A DNA stretch of 58,246 nt, from positions 1 to 58,246 of the forward strand of contig JADIMM010000018.1 of NCBI GenBank assembly GCA_017694795.1, in the 5' to 3' direction. The position numbers and the translations under genes were made by a program. Positions 33,652 through 42,177 of the stretch are shown here, one piece after another (position 1 is the first letter of the stretch; every line of letters begins with the position of its first letter). The notes beneath the pieces are model-generated. The model worked only from the letters and a program-made list of their open reading frames with translations, was not told the DNA's origin and ran no database searches. The DNA is from Candidatus Gallitreponema excrementavium (lineage in GTDB: Bacteria > Spirochaetota > Spirochaetia > Treponematales > Treponemataceae).

Positions 33652-34599
33652 ATGTACCGAGAAAAAGAAAACGCAAAAAACAAATTCAGTGCCGATGATG
33701 ACCTATACAGGGTTCTTAAAAAACAGCTTACATCCCATAAAAAAACCGGAAACAAATGGGAAATTTTTGAACTAATAAAAAGATTTCCAAAACTCTTCTG
33801 TCTTAACTTCCAGGATCCGGAAGAACAGGCAAATTTTAACGACTGGATTGAAGAAAAACTGGATACTATACTGAACAGCTATAACCCCCGCATCAGCAGT
33901 TTTTACATTTTTCTGAACAACACGCTGAATTTTTATTTAAGAAATTACAAGAAATTTGCCAATAGAAAGAAAGCTGCAATGTATGCCTTTATGTATGATT
34001 CCGGTAAAAGTATTATTATTGAAAACACAGAACCCCGGTTATTCTACGAAAATACAGCGGCTGATCCAACTGCCCCATATCTGACTTCCTTTGTTCCGGA
34101 TAAATTAAAATTATGGCTCATAATTCTTGGACTGAAATGTGCAGATTACTTAGACGGAGACTTGAAATATAAACTTTGCTCCATCACAGGTTTTGAAGAA
34201 ACCCATCTGGACAATCTCATAGGTACTTTGAAAGAAAGTTATAAAACAAGACAGGCAAAAATAGAAGGACTTAAAGAAATTTTATATAAATATTACATTA
34301 AAACTTATAATATCCAGTACCAGATTAAAAATACCACATTTGATGAAACAGAAGAATTGGAAAAGCTTAAAACCAGACTGTCCGAATATAAAATAAGGCA
34401 ACAAAAAATCCTCCAACGCCTGAACCAGATAAAAAAAACCCCTTCAAATAAAAAAATTGCAGAAATTCTTAACATTGAAAAGGGGACTGTTGATTATGCA
34501 ATGCGAGTTATGCTGGAAGACAGCGGGACTGGATTTTATAATAAATTTTGTGATAAAATCAGGCATGAAGATTTACTTAGCCAGCAGCAATATCCATAA
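33652..34599 (+). CDS. Unknown cytoplasmic protein with a C-terminal HTH-like segment
   Basis: A 315-residue, Lys-rich, mostly helical protein without signal peptide. The middle (about 75-150) contains YIFLNNTLNFYLRNYKKFANRKKAAMYAF. A coiled coil (about 235-270, TEELEKLKTRLSEYKIRQQKILQRLNQ) precedes NKKIAEILNIEKGTVDYAMRVML, which has the spacing of a helix-turn-helix (KKIAEILNIEKGTVDYAM), like region 4 of sigma factors. It could be a sigma-like or DNA-binding regulator. AAGGAG lies 6 bases before the ATG at 33652; the open frame from 33565 is leader. It overlaps rdgB and stands just upstream of the flagellin genes. Confidence 0.65.
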   Translation: MYREKENAKNKFSADDDLYRVLKKQLTSHKKTGNKWEIFELIKRFPKLFCLNFQDPEEQANFNDWIEEKLDTILNSYNPRISSFYIFLNNTLNFYLRNYKKFANRKKAAMYAFMYDSGKSIIIENTEPRLFYENTAADPTAPYLTSFVPDKLKLWLIILGLKCADYLDGDLKYKLCSITGFEETHLDNLIGTLKESYKTRQAKIEGLKEILYKYYIKTYNIQYQIKNTTFDETEELEKLKTRLSEYKIRQQKILQRLNQIKKTPSNKKIAEILNIEKGTVDYAMRVMLEDSGTGFYNKFCDKIRHEDLLSQQQYP

Positions 34600-35143
34600 A
34601 AAAAAGGAAATTTCGGAAATCTTACCGGAATATACAGTTTTATGTCCGGGGGATATGAACATTGAATTCAATCCGGAAGAGAACGGCAGCTCATTCACTG
34701 AAAATGCACTAATAAAGGCAAAAGCGTTGTGGGAAATTGTCAATGAACCGGTTCTGGCAGATGACTCAGGTATCTGCGTTGATGCCCTTAACGGGGAACC
34801 GGGTATTTATTCAAGCAGATATGGATCTACACCTGCACATAAATTAAGCCAGGAAGAACAGAATTGCCTTCTACTGGAAAAAATGAAAGGAAACCCACAC
34901 AGAAACTGCAGGTTTGTCTGTGCAATGGTTTTGTACCTTGAAAAAGACCGTTATTACGTAATTCAGGAAACACTGGAAGGAACACTGGCAGAAAAACCCA
35001 TTGGTAAAGGAGGTTTCGGCTATGACCCGCTGGTTTTTCTGCCGGATCTCAACAAAACAGTAGCCCAGCTCACTGAAGAAGAAAAAAACAACATCTCTCA
35101 CAGAGGAAAAGCATTAAAAATACTCAAAAAACTACTTGCATAA
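34565..35143 (+). CDS. rdgB: XTP/dITP pyrophosphatase (RdgB/HAM1 family)
   Basis: Hydrolyses non-canonical purine triphosphates (ITP, dITP, XTP) to keep them out of nucleic acid. The 192-residue protein shows MKIYLASSNIHKKKEI (variant of the NxxKxxE motif), ADDSGICVDALNGEPGIYSSRYG, GGFGYDPLVFLP and the end motif SHRGKAL. The start at 34565 fits the family N-terminus; the open frame extends 36 codons upstream inside the previous gene. It overlaps that gene by 35 bases and is followed by the flagellin promoter. Confidence 0.93.
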   Translation: MKIYLASSNIHKKKEISEILPEYTVLCPGDMNIEFNPEENGSSFTENALIKAKALWEIVNEPVLADDSGICVDALNGEPGIYSSRYGSTPAHKLSQEEQNCLLLEKMKGNPHRNCRFVCAMVLYLEKDRYYVIQETLEGTLAEKPIGKGGFGYDPLVFLPDLNKTVAQLTEEEKNNISHRGKALKILKKLLA

Positions 35144-35157
35144 ATACAAAAAAGTGT

Positions 35158-35185
35158 TAAAGTTATTATGATGTGGTGTCGATAA
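35158..35185 (+). promoter_or_regulatory. Sigma-28 (FliA) promoter of flaB
   Basis: TAAA, a 16-base spacer and GTCGATAA match the flagellar consensus TAAA-N15-GCCGATAA at 11 of 12 positions. It gives a leader of about 205 bases before the first flagellin gene. Confidence 0.75.
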
Positions 35186-35256
35186 ACAGCATAGGGAAGG
35201 TTGTATTTTGACCTTCTTAAAATTATATTTCGGTGTAACTATCACGCATTGTAGCC

Positions 35257-35289
35257 GGGTCCGTTTCTTCAGCAACTTGAAACGGACCC
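35257..35289 (+). promoter_or_regulatory. Strong leader stem-loop of flaB
   Basis: GGGTCCGTTTC and GAAACGGACCC form a perfect 11-bp stem with an 11-base loop in the middle of the flagellin leader. There is no T tract, so it is not a terminator; mRNA stabilisation is more likely. Confidence 0.65.
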
Positions 35290-35352
35290 TTACGCCGGAA
35301 AGGAGGATACAGAGAGTTTACTTTTCGGCTTAATTACCAAGTTCTTTAAAAG

Positions 35353-35392
35353 GGGAGCAAGGATGCAACCCTGATTAAAATTTCCAAGGAGG
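35353..35392 (+). promoter_or_regulatory. Candidate CsrA sites in the flaB leader
   Basis: GGG-A-GC pairs with GC-AA-CCC (35353-35371) to show AAGGAT in a 6-base loop, the preferred CsrA target. A second GGA lies in CCAAGGAGG (35384-35392), which is the ribosome-binding site. Two such sites are the arrangement known for CsrA control of flagellin in Bacillus and Borrelia. Confidence 0.6.
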
Positions 35393-35398
35393 AAAAAA

Positions 35399-36259
35399 AT
35401 GATTATTAATCACAACTTATCAGCTATGTTTGCCCAGCGCAGTTTGGGTGTAACAGATCTCAGCACAACAAAAAACATGGAGAAGCTTTCTTCCGGTCTT
35501 AGGATAAACAGGGCTGGTGATGATGCTTCAGGTCTCGCAGTTTCTGAAAAAATGAGAAGCCAAATCAGGGGTTTAAACCAGGCTTCCACCAATGCTCAGA
35601 ACGGTATTTCTTTCATCCAGACAACAGAAGGTTATTTGCAGGAGTCTCAGGACATTCTTCAGCGTATCAGAGAGTTGGCAGTTCAGGCTGCTAACGGAAT
35701 CTATGCTGCCGAAGACAGAATGCAGATTCAGGTAGAAATTTCCCAGCTCGTTGACGAAATTGACAGGATTGCAAGTCACGCACAGTTCAACGGTATGAAT
35801 CTTCTTACAGGACGTTTTGCACGGGAAACAGGAGAGAATGTAGTTACAGCTTCTATGTGGCTCCACATCGGTGCAAATATGGATCAGAGGGAAAGAATCT
35901 ACATTGGAACAATGACAGCTGCAGCATTAGGCGTCAGAGACGCTTCTACAAATGACATAGTAACTGTGGAAGACCCGGATTCAGCCAACCGTCTCATCGG
36001 TACTGTTGATGAAGCTTTAAAGACCATCAACAAGCAGAGAGCTGATTTGGGTGCTTACCAGAACAGACTTGAGCACGCAGTAAGAGGGCTCGACATCGGT
36101 GCTGAAAATCTTCAGGCTGCCGAATCCAGAATCAGGGATACTGATATGGCTAAGGAGATGGTTGAGTTTAGTAAGAACCAGATTTTGCGTCAGGCTGGAA
36201 CAGCAATGCTGGCACAGGCAAATGTTGCCACACAGTCAGTACTTACACTGCTTCAGTAA
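35399..36259 (+). CDS. flaB: Flagellin FlaB (first copy)
   Basis: Core filament protein of the periplasmic flagellum, 286 residues as usual for spirochaete FlaB, with no signal peptide because it leaves by the flagellar export channel. The N-terminal D0/D1 helices ([49 protein letters not shown]) and C-terminal helices ([36 protein letters not shown]) are conserved, with a short central part that lacks the large variable domains of enteric flagellins. AAGGAGG lies 6 bases before the ATG. It is driven by a sigma-28 promoter and carries candidate CsrA sites. The second copy follows after 207 bases. Confidence 0.97.
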   Translation: MIINHNLSAMFAQRSLGVTDLSTTKNMEKLSSGLRINRAGDDASGLAVSEKMRSQIRGLNQASTNAQNGISFIQTTEGYLQESQDILQRIRELAVQAANGIYAAEDRMQIQVEISQLVDEIDRIASHAQFNGMNLLTGRFARETGENVVTASMWLHIGANMDQRERIYIGTMTAAALGVRDASTNDIVTVEDPDSANRLIGTVDEALKTINKQRADLGAYQNRLEHAVRGLDIGAENLQAAESRIRDTDMAKEMVEFSKNQILRQAGTAMLAQANVATQSVLTLLQ

Positions 36260-36271
36260 AGTTTGATTTTT

Positions 36272-36298
36272 TTGCAGACGGCATATTGCCGTCTGCAA
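36272..36298 (+). terminator. Stem-loop after the first flagellin gene
   Basis: A perfect 12-bp stem (TTGCAGACGGCA with TGCCGTCTGCAA) and TAT loop, 12 bases after the stop codon. No T tract follows on the plus strand, so it may be an mRNA 3'-end stabiliser or a partial terminator. Confidence 0.55.
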
Positions 36299-36328
36299 GT
36301 GTTCTTTGAAAAGAACCCTCTGCCCTAA

Positions 36329-36380
36329 TCCGGCAGGAATAGTATCCTTTTCAAACATAAGGGATACTTTTTCTGCCGGA
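36329..36380 (+). terminator. Two-step hairpin with T tract between the flagellin genes
   Basis: The outer stem TCCGGCAG/CTGCCGGA encloses an inner stem AGTATCC/GGATACT followed by TTTTT. The inner stem plus T tract is an intrinsic terminator by form; partial read-through would lower expression of the second copy. Confidence 0.6.
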
Positions 36381-36418
36381 AACCGGATGATAAGGCGCGG
36401 TTAAATCCGGTCAAAGGC

Positions 36419-36462
36419 ATAACTTGCAGGCAAAGGATGCCCGCTATAAGTTATCAAGGAGG
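36419..36462 (+). promoter_or_regulatory. Candidate CsrA hairpin in the second flagellin leader
   Basis: ATAACTT pairs with AAGTTAT, and inside it GCAGGC with GCCCGC (one A-C mismatch) shows the loop AAAGGAT. A second GGA lies in TCAAGGAGG at the ribosome-binding site (36454-36462). The design parallels the first flagellin leader. Confidence 0.6.
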
Positions 36463-36466
36463 GGAT

Positions 36467-37324
36467 ATGGTTATTAATCATAACTTGAGTGCCATGTATG
36501 CAAACCGGCAGCTTGGGATTACCCAGGCTGAGGTTACAAAAAGCATAGAAAAGCTCTCTTCCGGCCAAAAAATAAACAGGGCCGGTGATGATGCCTCAGG
36601 TCTTGCTGTATCAGAAAAGATGCGCAGCCAGATCAGGGGTTTAAACCAGGCTGAAAGAAATATCCAAAACGGGGTTTCTTTTATTCAGACCACAGAAGGA
36701 TATCTGCAGGAGACACAGGATATTCTTCAGAGAATCAGGGAACTTGCAGTACAGTCTTCCAACGGTATTTATTCGGATGAAGACAGAATGCAGATTCAGG
36801 TTGAAGTTTCTCAACTTGTTGATGAGGTAAACAGAATTGCAAGCCATGCCCAGTTTAACGGTATGAATATTCTGACCGGAAGTTTTGCAAGGGATACTGT
36901 AACTAACAGAATCATGCAGATTCAGGTTGGGGCCAATATGGATCAAAATGAGAGGATTTACATCGGCACTATGACGGCAACAGCTCTCGGTCTTATAAAT
37001 GCCGGAGACGGAACAGATGCACCTATCAGCATTGCAGATCCTGCAAGTGCTAATAGTGTAATAGGTGTTGTAGATCAGGCCTTAAAAGTTGTTAACAAAC
37101 AAAGGGCTGATTTAGGAGCATACCAGAACCGTTTTGAAATGGCAGCAAAAGGTGTTGCAATTGCCGCTGAGAATCTTCAGGCTTCAGAGTCAAGGATTCG
37201 TGATACGGATATGGCCAGTGAGATGGTAAACTATACGCGGAACCAGATTCTGTCACAGGCAGGAACAGCTATGCTTGCCCAGGCAAACACAAATACTCAG
37301 GCGGTAATGGGTCTGTTGAATTAG
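36467..37324 (+). CDS. flaB: Flagellin FlaB (second copy)
   Basis: A 285-residue core flagellin closely similar to the copy at 35399: [49 protein letters not shown] and the C-terminal [34 protein letters not shown]. Differences cluster in the middle (about 150-215). The frame is open 10 codons upstream, but AAGGAGG lies 4 bases before the ATG at 36467. No separate sigma-28 promoter was found, so it is probably expressed by read-through from the first copy. Treponemes commonly carry several FlaB proteins that mix in one filament. Confidence 0.97.
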   Translation: MVINHNLSAMYANRQLGITQAEVTKSIEKLSSGQKINRAGDDASGLAVSEKMRSQIRGLNQAERNIQNGVSFIQTTEGYLQETQDILQRIRELAVQSSNGIYSDEDRMQIQVEVSQLVDEVNRIASHAQFNGMNILTGSFARDTVTNRIMQIQVGANMDQNERIYIGTMTATALGLINAGDGTDAPISIADPASANSVIGVVDQALKVVNKQRADLGAYQNRFEMAAKGVAIAAENLQASESRIRDTDMASEMVNYTRNQILSQAGTAMLAQANTNTQAVMGLLN

Positions 37325-37366
37325 TCATTCAAATGAGAGTTTTCTGGACGTCAACTCTCAGTTTAG

Positions 37367-37398
37367 GCGGAAAAAGAGCGCCCTTTTTCCGCTTTTAT
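37367..37398 (+). terminator. Terminator after the second flagellin gene
   Basis: GCGGAAAAAG pairs with CTTTTTCCGC around a 6-base loop and is followed by TTTTAT. A further stem TGAGAGTT/AACTCTCA (37334-37360) lies before it. Confidence 0.8.
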
Positions 37399-37517
37399 AT
37401 TGCTGTTTAAACATTAAATTTAAACAGCAAATTGAGAAAACAGAATTTAGGAAACGGTCATTTCATGGAAGAAAACCGTTTGGTTGATTATTGGAAATAA
37501 CAACAAGGAGGTTGTTT

Positions 37518-37877
37518 ATGTCAATCACATCAATAGGGCAGCAGCCCTTGCGGGATACCCCACAAAGTAACGGTATCCAGACACAGGAACAGAACTCTGC
37601 GGTTAAGGTTTTCAGCCGGATAGAGCAGGAAGTAAAACCCTATGAGCGGATGACTGACCAGGAGATTGAGGACTCACTTCACAAGTTGGAAACTTTATCT
37701 ACTGTATTTGGTAATAAGGTAAAGTTTACTATCGACAGTAATCTGGATCGTCTTATTATAAAGGTAATGGATCCTGATACCGATAAAGTGATTAAGGAGA
37801 TTCCGCCTGTAGCATTACAGAAGCTTCAGATAAGGATAAAAGAAGCCCTTGGGCTGCTTTTTGACGAGAAGGTATAA
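37518..37877 (+). CDS. flaG: FlaG-family flagellar protein
   Basis: A 119-residue protein with a disordered first third and the FlaG domain in the second half: FTIDSNLDRLIIKVMDPDTDKVIKEIPPVALQKLQIRIKEALGLLFDE. FlaG proteins affect filament length in other bacteria. The ATG at 37518 has AAGGAGG 7 bases upstream. It sits between flagellin and fliD, the standard position, with 25 bases to fliD. Confidence 0.88.
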   Translation: MSITSIGQQPLRDTPQSNGIQTQEQNSAVKVFSRIEQEVKPYERMTDQEIEDSLHKLETLSTVFGNKVKFTIDSNLDRLIIKVMDPDTDKVIKEIPPVALQKLQIRIKEALGLLFDEKV

Positions 37878-37902
37878 TCGAATCAGGCGGACTTGAAATG
37901 TC

Positions 37903-39852
37903 ATGGCCGAAATTGCAATACCCGGAGTTTCCGATAAATACGGAACGACAAAACTAATAGAAGATCTCATGAAGCTTGAACGCGTCCCATTGGAGCGTGC
38001 AAAGACCGAGAAGGAAACCTACGAAAAAGAAAAGGTTGTATGGAGCGAAGTATCCCAGCGGCTTTCCAAACTACAAGATAGTTCCAGAACACTTTACTCA
38101 TTTGATAATCCCTTTAACGAAAGAATTGCCGATTCAAATAATGAAGCAGTTACTGCAACTGCCACCAGAGAAGCTTCTCTGGGAGATATTAAGATTCAAG
38201 TAATCCAGACTGCCGGAACAGACAGGTTCCTTTCAAAAAACCTGGACAAAAATTATCAGGTTCCAAAGGGGCAGTACACATTTCTAGTTGGTGATAAAAG
38301 TGTGGAATTCAACTGGAAAGGGGGTTCTATAAAGGAATTCACCGAAGCAGTTAACCGGAGGGGAAACGGTCTTGTAAAGGCTTCAATAATCGGTGTATCT
38401 TCAACCGAACAGGCTTTTCTTATCGAAAGCCTTAAAACAGGAAAAGAAAATTCACTAAGCTTTGAAAACGATGCCCTTAACTTTGCCCTTGAGGCCGGTA
38501 TCATTAGAAAAATCCCAAGCCAATCAGGAAGCCTTCAGGATATAACAGTAAAGGAAACCGAAGTTAAAACCCTCCCCTTTCACTCAACAGTTATGCAGAA
38601 TGAAAATAAGGAACTTAGCTTTACAGTGACTGTAGAGACAAGACCGGATGAGAGCCTTGAAAGCCAGATACCACCGTCCGGACCGGTCCTGCCGGATCCG
38701 GGAGGAATAAGTTTCCAGGGAATTTCCGTATATAATGAACAGGGAGACATTCCCCTTGATCCTTGGACTGCACCTCCGGTACCACCAAAAGTAGATAATA
38801 TGAATGTCCTGTATCTAAAGAAAGCAGACGGAACAAAGGTTCCCCTTGATGCAATAAGAGACGGAATGACCGACTTTCAATACACGGTAAAACTAAAGGA
38901 CATAGGTGACGTAACCGGTCTGCTTATTGAAAATACAAATACCCACAGGACACTGAGTCTTAAAAATATAAGCATTACCGGAGAAGGTGAAAACAACGGA
39001 TACCAGGCCCTTAATCCGGTTGATACGGCAAAAGACAGCATCATCAAATATGAAGGTATTACAATGACCCGTAGCACCAATGAGATTGATGACGTTGTCC
39101 CTGGAGTAACACTGAACCTTCATGATAAAACTGACGGAAACGCAACGTTAAAAATCCAGCCAGACACTGAACTCGCTAAAGATGCAATCATCACCTTTGT
39201 TGCAAACTATAACCGGGTAATGGCAGACCTAAACATACTGACGCAGACAAACCCGGCCATTGTTCAGGAACTTGAATATTTTACGGATGATGAAATTGAA
39301 AAGGCAAATGAAAGGTTGGGAATGTTACAAGGGGATTTTACACTTAATAATATAAAAACTACATTGCAAACAACAATGGCAAATCCTTACAAAGCTGATG
39401 AAGAGTCACATTACCAGCTTTTGGATCAAATCGGAATTTCCACTAGTGCATCAGGACCTGGAAGTACACTAAATAAGAGCAAACTCAGAGGATATCTGGA
39501 AATAAATGAAAAAAAACTGGACGAAGCCCTGGAAAACAATATAACGGAAGTACAAAAACTCTTTGGTTTTGACAGCGACGGGGATTTGGCGATAGACAAC
39601 GGCGTTGCCTATGTTGTGGACAGCAAAATCCGTCCTTATGTACAGACGGCAGGAATACTGACAATGAAGACGGACTCTTTAAACAGCAAAATAGACCGTA
39701 CAGACTCAACAATTAAACGTCTCGATCAACAGCTTGAAAAAAAAGAACAGGAACTAAGAACAAAATACGGAAACATGGAAGGGCAGCTCAGGAGCCTTGA
39801 AAGCCAATCAAACAGCCTGGATCAGAGATTTAACTCAGGTAGCAATAATTAA
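37903..39852 (+). CDS. fliD: Flagellar filament cap protein FliD
   Basis: FliD caps the filament and folds exported flagellin. The 649-residue protein has the FliD N-terminal domain (IAIPGVSDKYGTTKLIEDLMKLERVPLERAK, about 5-100), a variable central part (about 225-370) and the C-terminal FliD domain (about 405-640) ending in a coiled coil (STIKRLDQQLEKKEQELRTKYGNMEGQLRSLESQ). No signal peptide, as expected for flagellar export. Ribosome-binding site is weak. It follows flaG directly and is presumably co-transcribed. Confidence 0.93.
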   Translation: MAEIAIPGVSDKYGTTKLIEDLMKLERVPLERAKTEKETYEKEKVVWSEVSQRLSKLQDSSRTLYSFDNPFNERIADSNNEAVTATATREASLGDIKIQVIQTAGTDRFLSKNLDKNYQVPKGQYTFLVGDKSVEFNWKGGSIKEFTEAVNRRGNGLVKASIIGVSSTEQAFLIESLKTGKENSLSFENDALNFALEAGIIRKIPSQSGSLQDITVKETEVKTLPFHSTVMQNENKELSFTVTVETRPDESLESQIPPSGPVLPDPGGISFQGISVYNEQGDIPLDPWTAPPVPPKVDNMNVLYLKKADGTKVPLDAIRDGMTDFQYTVKLKDIGDVTGLLIENTNTHRTLSLKNISITGEGENNGYQALNPVDTAKDSIIKYEGITMTRSTNEIDDVVPGVTLNLHDKTDGNATLKIQPDTELAKDAIITFVANYNRVMADLNILTQTNPAIVQELEYFTDDEIEKANERLGMLQGDFTLNNIKTTLQTTMANPYKADEESHYQLLDQIGISTSASGPGSTLNKSKLRGYLEINEKKLDEALENNITEVQKLFGFDSDGDLAIDNGVAYVVDSKIRPYVQTAGILTMKTDSLNSKIDRTDSTIKRLDQQLEKKEQELRTKYGNMEGQLRSLESQSNSLDQRFNSGSNN

Positions 39853-39895
39853 AAGATTATTATTCAATATATAGACATAAAAGGTAGGTTATCAA

Positions 39896-40687
39896 ATGGA
39901 AATTCTAATAAATAATGTAAACATCGATTTTGAACTGCAAAATGAAAAAAAATCAGGTGAAATTTTATCCGCCCTGGAAAGAGAACTGTCAGAAAACTAC
40001 CAGACTATCTGTTCCTTTCAGATAGATGATTCAGGAACAAATAATTCTGAATTCAACGAGCTGTTAAATATCCCAGTCTCTTCAATAAAACGGATTTCAA
40101 TTCATACAAAACCTTTATCTGAAATGTGCCTTGCAGCAATTGATGATTTACTTACGGAATTCAATATTTCTCCACCTGACAAAAAAAAGATTGAATCAAA
40201 GCTTTCGTACCTTATTTCCATTAACCCCCGTGTTTTCGGACAGTTGAAGGATTTGATAGAAAAAGGATTTATCCGGGAAGGACAGAATTTTTTAACCTTA
40301 CTGAGGGAGGTTTTGTTAAATCCATATGAATACCTAAAAGATTGTGCAAACAAACTTGAAATACTTTTACCGAATTTAGAGGAAATTCCGGTATTTTTTC
40401 AAACAGGAAAAGACAAAGAAGTTGTAGAAACTATTGCCGTTTTTTCTGATTTAGTATTAAATTTGATAAGAGCTTTGGGTCTCTTGAGCTCGGTGGCAAA
40501 AGGCATTCTTCCTGAAAAAATAGGTGAAACATCTTTCAAAGAGTTTATGGAGGAGTTCAACAGCGTTTTGGTTGATTTTACTGATGCTTTTTCCTCTGGG
40601 GACACTGTTCTTACAGGAGATATTGCAGAATATGAAATTCTTCCTAGAGCCGGAGATCTCATCAAAAGCTTAAAAGATATTCATTAA
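39896..40687 (+). CDS. Unknown protein in the fliS position after fliD
   Basis: A 263-residue, acidic, mostly helical cytoplasmic protein (MEILINNVNIDFELQNEKKSGEIL...). A beta-rich start (1-85) is followed by a helical region (95-260). It lies directly after fliD, where many bacteria encode the flagellin chaperone FliS, but it is about twice the FliS length (about 130 residues) and shows no clear FliS motif. I recall that treponemes have an unassigned gene at this place. A flagellar export or chaperone role is inferred from position only. AAAAGGTAGG lies upstream of the ATG. Confidence 0.7.
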   Translation: MEILINNVNIDFELQNEKKSGEILSALERELSENYQTICSFQIDDSGTNNSEFNELLNIPVSSIKRISIHTKPLSEMCLAAIDDLLTEFNISPPDKKKIESKLSYLISINPRVFGQLKDLIEKGFIREGQNFLTLLREVLLNPYEYLKDCANKLEILLPNLEEIPVFFQTGKDKEVVETIAVFSDLVLNLIRALGLLSSVAKGILPEKIGETSFKEFMEEFNSVLVDFTDAFSSGDTVLTGDIAEYEILPRAGDLIKSLKDIH

Positions 40688-40710
40688 TATATACAAAATA
40701 TTTAAATTTG

Positions 40711-40719
40711 TGATATAAT
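40711..40719 (+). promoter_or_regulatory. Possible extended -10 promoter before the 40743 gene
   Basis: TGATATAAT is an extended -10 (TGnTATAAT) with no good -35. The start of transcription would fall close to the ribosome-binding site, which argues against it. Confidence 0.3.
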
Positions 40720-40742
40720 GTTTATTGGAGGTATTAACAATA

Positions 40743-41006
40743 ATGAAGGTAGTAGCAATACAAGACATTAAACGCAAGGAAGTACCTCTTTATTACAGAA
40801 GGGAATTTACCGGAACCGCAGTGCTGGAGATTTTCAGAAAGAACTTTTCCAGTCCGGTTGACTTTGTTATTGAAAAAAGTCCACTGGGTAAGTCGGAAGT
40901 CAAGGTTTCCATGAAGAAAGATCCCGACTACCCCATTATCCCTGTTATGAGGAATCTTAAAAACTACATTACCGAGCTGGACAAGTCAGGAAAATTACCA
41001 CTATGA
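40743..41006 (+). CDS. Small conserved hypothetical protein
   Basis: An 87-residue cytoplasmic protein (MKVVAIQDIKRKEVPLYYRREFTGTAVLEIF...), one small alpha/beta domain with no recognised family. The stop codon shares ATGA with the start of tsaE, so translation is coupled. The frame is open to TTG at 40725; the ATG at 40743 has GGAGG 11 bases upstream, a little far. Gene order (unknown - small protein - tsaE - tsaB) resembles what I recall for treponemes. Function unknown. Confidence 0.7.
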   Translation: MKVVAIQDIKRKEVPLYYRREFTGTAVLEIFRKNFSSPVDFVIEKSPLGKSEVKVSMKKDPDYPIIPVMRNLKNYITELDKSGKLPL

Positions 41007-41431
41007 CAGTCTTTACAAAATCCAGAGATGAAACCATTAAACTTGGAGAAGAAATCGGCAAGAGGGTTCAACCGGGAGATGTTATTGCAATGGAGGGCAC
41101 TTTGGCGAGTGGTAAGACAACCTTAACAAAGGGAATTGCCATAGGGTTGTCAGTTGAGGAATCAGTTACCAGTCCTACATTTACCTTAGTTTCCGAATAT
41201 TACGGCAGGCTGACCTTGTACCATGTTGATGTATATAGACTGGATTCTCCGGAAGATTTTATTAATATCGGAGGTGAGGATATGTTGTACGGCAATGGTA
41301 TCACCATTATTGAATGGAGTGAAAAAATCAGAAACTTAATTCCCTCAAGTGCAATAAAGATTGTGATGAATATCACCGGGCCGGAATCAAGGAAAATTGA
41401 AATTGAAAACTGGAATTATGGGGATTTATGA
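41003..41431 (+). CDS. tsaE: tRNA threonylcarbamoyladenosine ATPase TsaE
   Basis: TsaE is the ATPase partner of TsaB-TsaD in making t6A at position 37 of ANN-decoding tRNAs. The 142-residue protein has Walker A GTLASGKTT (32-40), switch-like SPTFTLVSEY and the end motif ITIIEWSEKI. Length is normal. It overlaps both neighbours by ATGA, which implies strict coupling with tsaB. Confidence 0.94.
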   Translation: MTVFTKSRDETIKLGEEIGKRVQPGDVIAMEGTLASGKTTLTKGIAIGLSVEESVTSPTFTLVSEYYGRLTLYHVDVYRLDSPEDFINIGGEDMLYGNGITIIEWSEKIRNLIPSSAIKIVMNITGPESRKIEIENWNYGDL

Positions 41432-42177
41432 ATTTGAATAATGTAAAAACAGGTATCGCATTAGACTGTTCCACCGATTTTTTGTCTGTTAGTGTGTACA
41501 ATAACGGCAGGATAGGAACTTTTTCAGTTGAAACACCAATGCACCATTCGGAAATGCTAATAGACCAGATTGACATTACCTTGGAAAAAATGAATATAGG
41601 TAAAAACGACCTGGATTTTTGTGTCTGCCCAAGGGGGCCGGGATCTTTTACAGGACTTAGACTTGCTTTTTCAGCACTAAAGGCTGTTTCACTGGTAAAC
41701 AGTTGTCCCCTGTATTCATTTGATACCCTGGATCCCTGGCTTTTGTGCGTGGATTTTTTTCAAGGCTGTACTATTGCCGCCATAGATGCAAAACAGGAGA
41801 AATTTTATGTTAAAATCAGACGGGGAAAGGATTTGCTCTTTGAAACCCGGGATCTTACACCGGGGCAGATAGGGGATTTACTAGACCCGGAGGAGCAGGT
41901 TTTAATCACAGGACCGGATGCTCTAAAGTTAAAAGAAATCCTGGAAAACATGAACCCCGGCGGGACTTTTTTCGCAACTGAATTTTCAGCAGGAACATCC
42001 GCAGAAGCTCTGTTAAAAATGGGGCTTTGCGCTGCGGAAAAAGGAGACAAACCCATGGGGGAAACAGACGGTCCTGTTTATATACGAAGAAGCGAAGCAG
42101 AAGATGCCCTGGTGAGTAAAGGTATTACTCCGGCAACGGAAAAAATAGACAAAAACCCGGAGGCTTATCTTGGATAA
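41428..42177 (+). CDS. tsaB: tRNA threonylcarbamoyladenosine protein TsaB
   Basis: Non-catalytic scaffold for TsaD in t6A synthesis. The 249-residue protein has the ASKHA-fold start (TGIALDCSTDFLSVSVYN), HHSEMLIDQIDITLEKMN and the family signature CPRGPGSFTGLRLAFSALKAVSL. Its ATG overlaps the tsaE stop, and its last codons overlap the next gene. tsaD is not in the window. Confidence 0.93.
   Translation: MNLNNVKTGIALDCSTDFLSVSVYNNGRIGTFSVETPMHHSEMLIDQIDITLEKMNIGKNDLDFCVCPRGPGSFTGLRLAFSALKAVSLVNSCPLYSFDTLDPWLLCVDFFQGCTIAAIDAKQEKFYVKIRRGKDLLFETRDLTPGQIGDLLDPEEQVLITGPDALKLKEILENMNPGGTFFATEFSAGTSAEALLKMGLCAAEKGDKPMGETDGPVYIRRSEAEDALVSKGITPATEKIDKNPEAYLG

Noticed and set aside
35399..37324. Recent duplication or assembly duplicate of flagellin
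   Set aside because: The two copies differ clearly in the middle, in leaders and in codons, so they are old paralogues.
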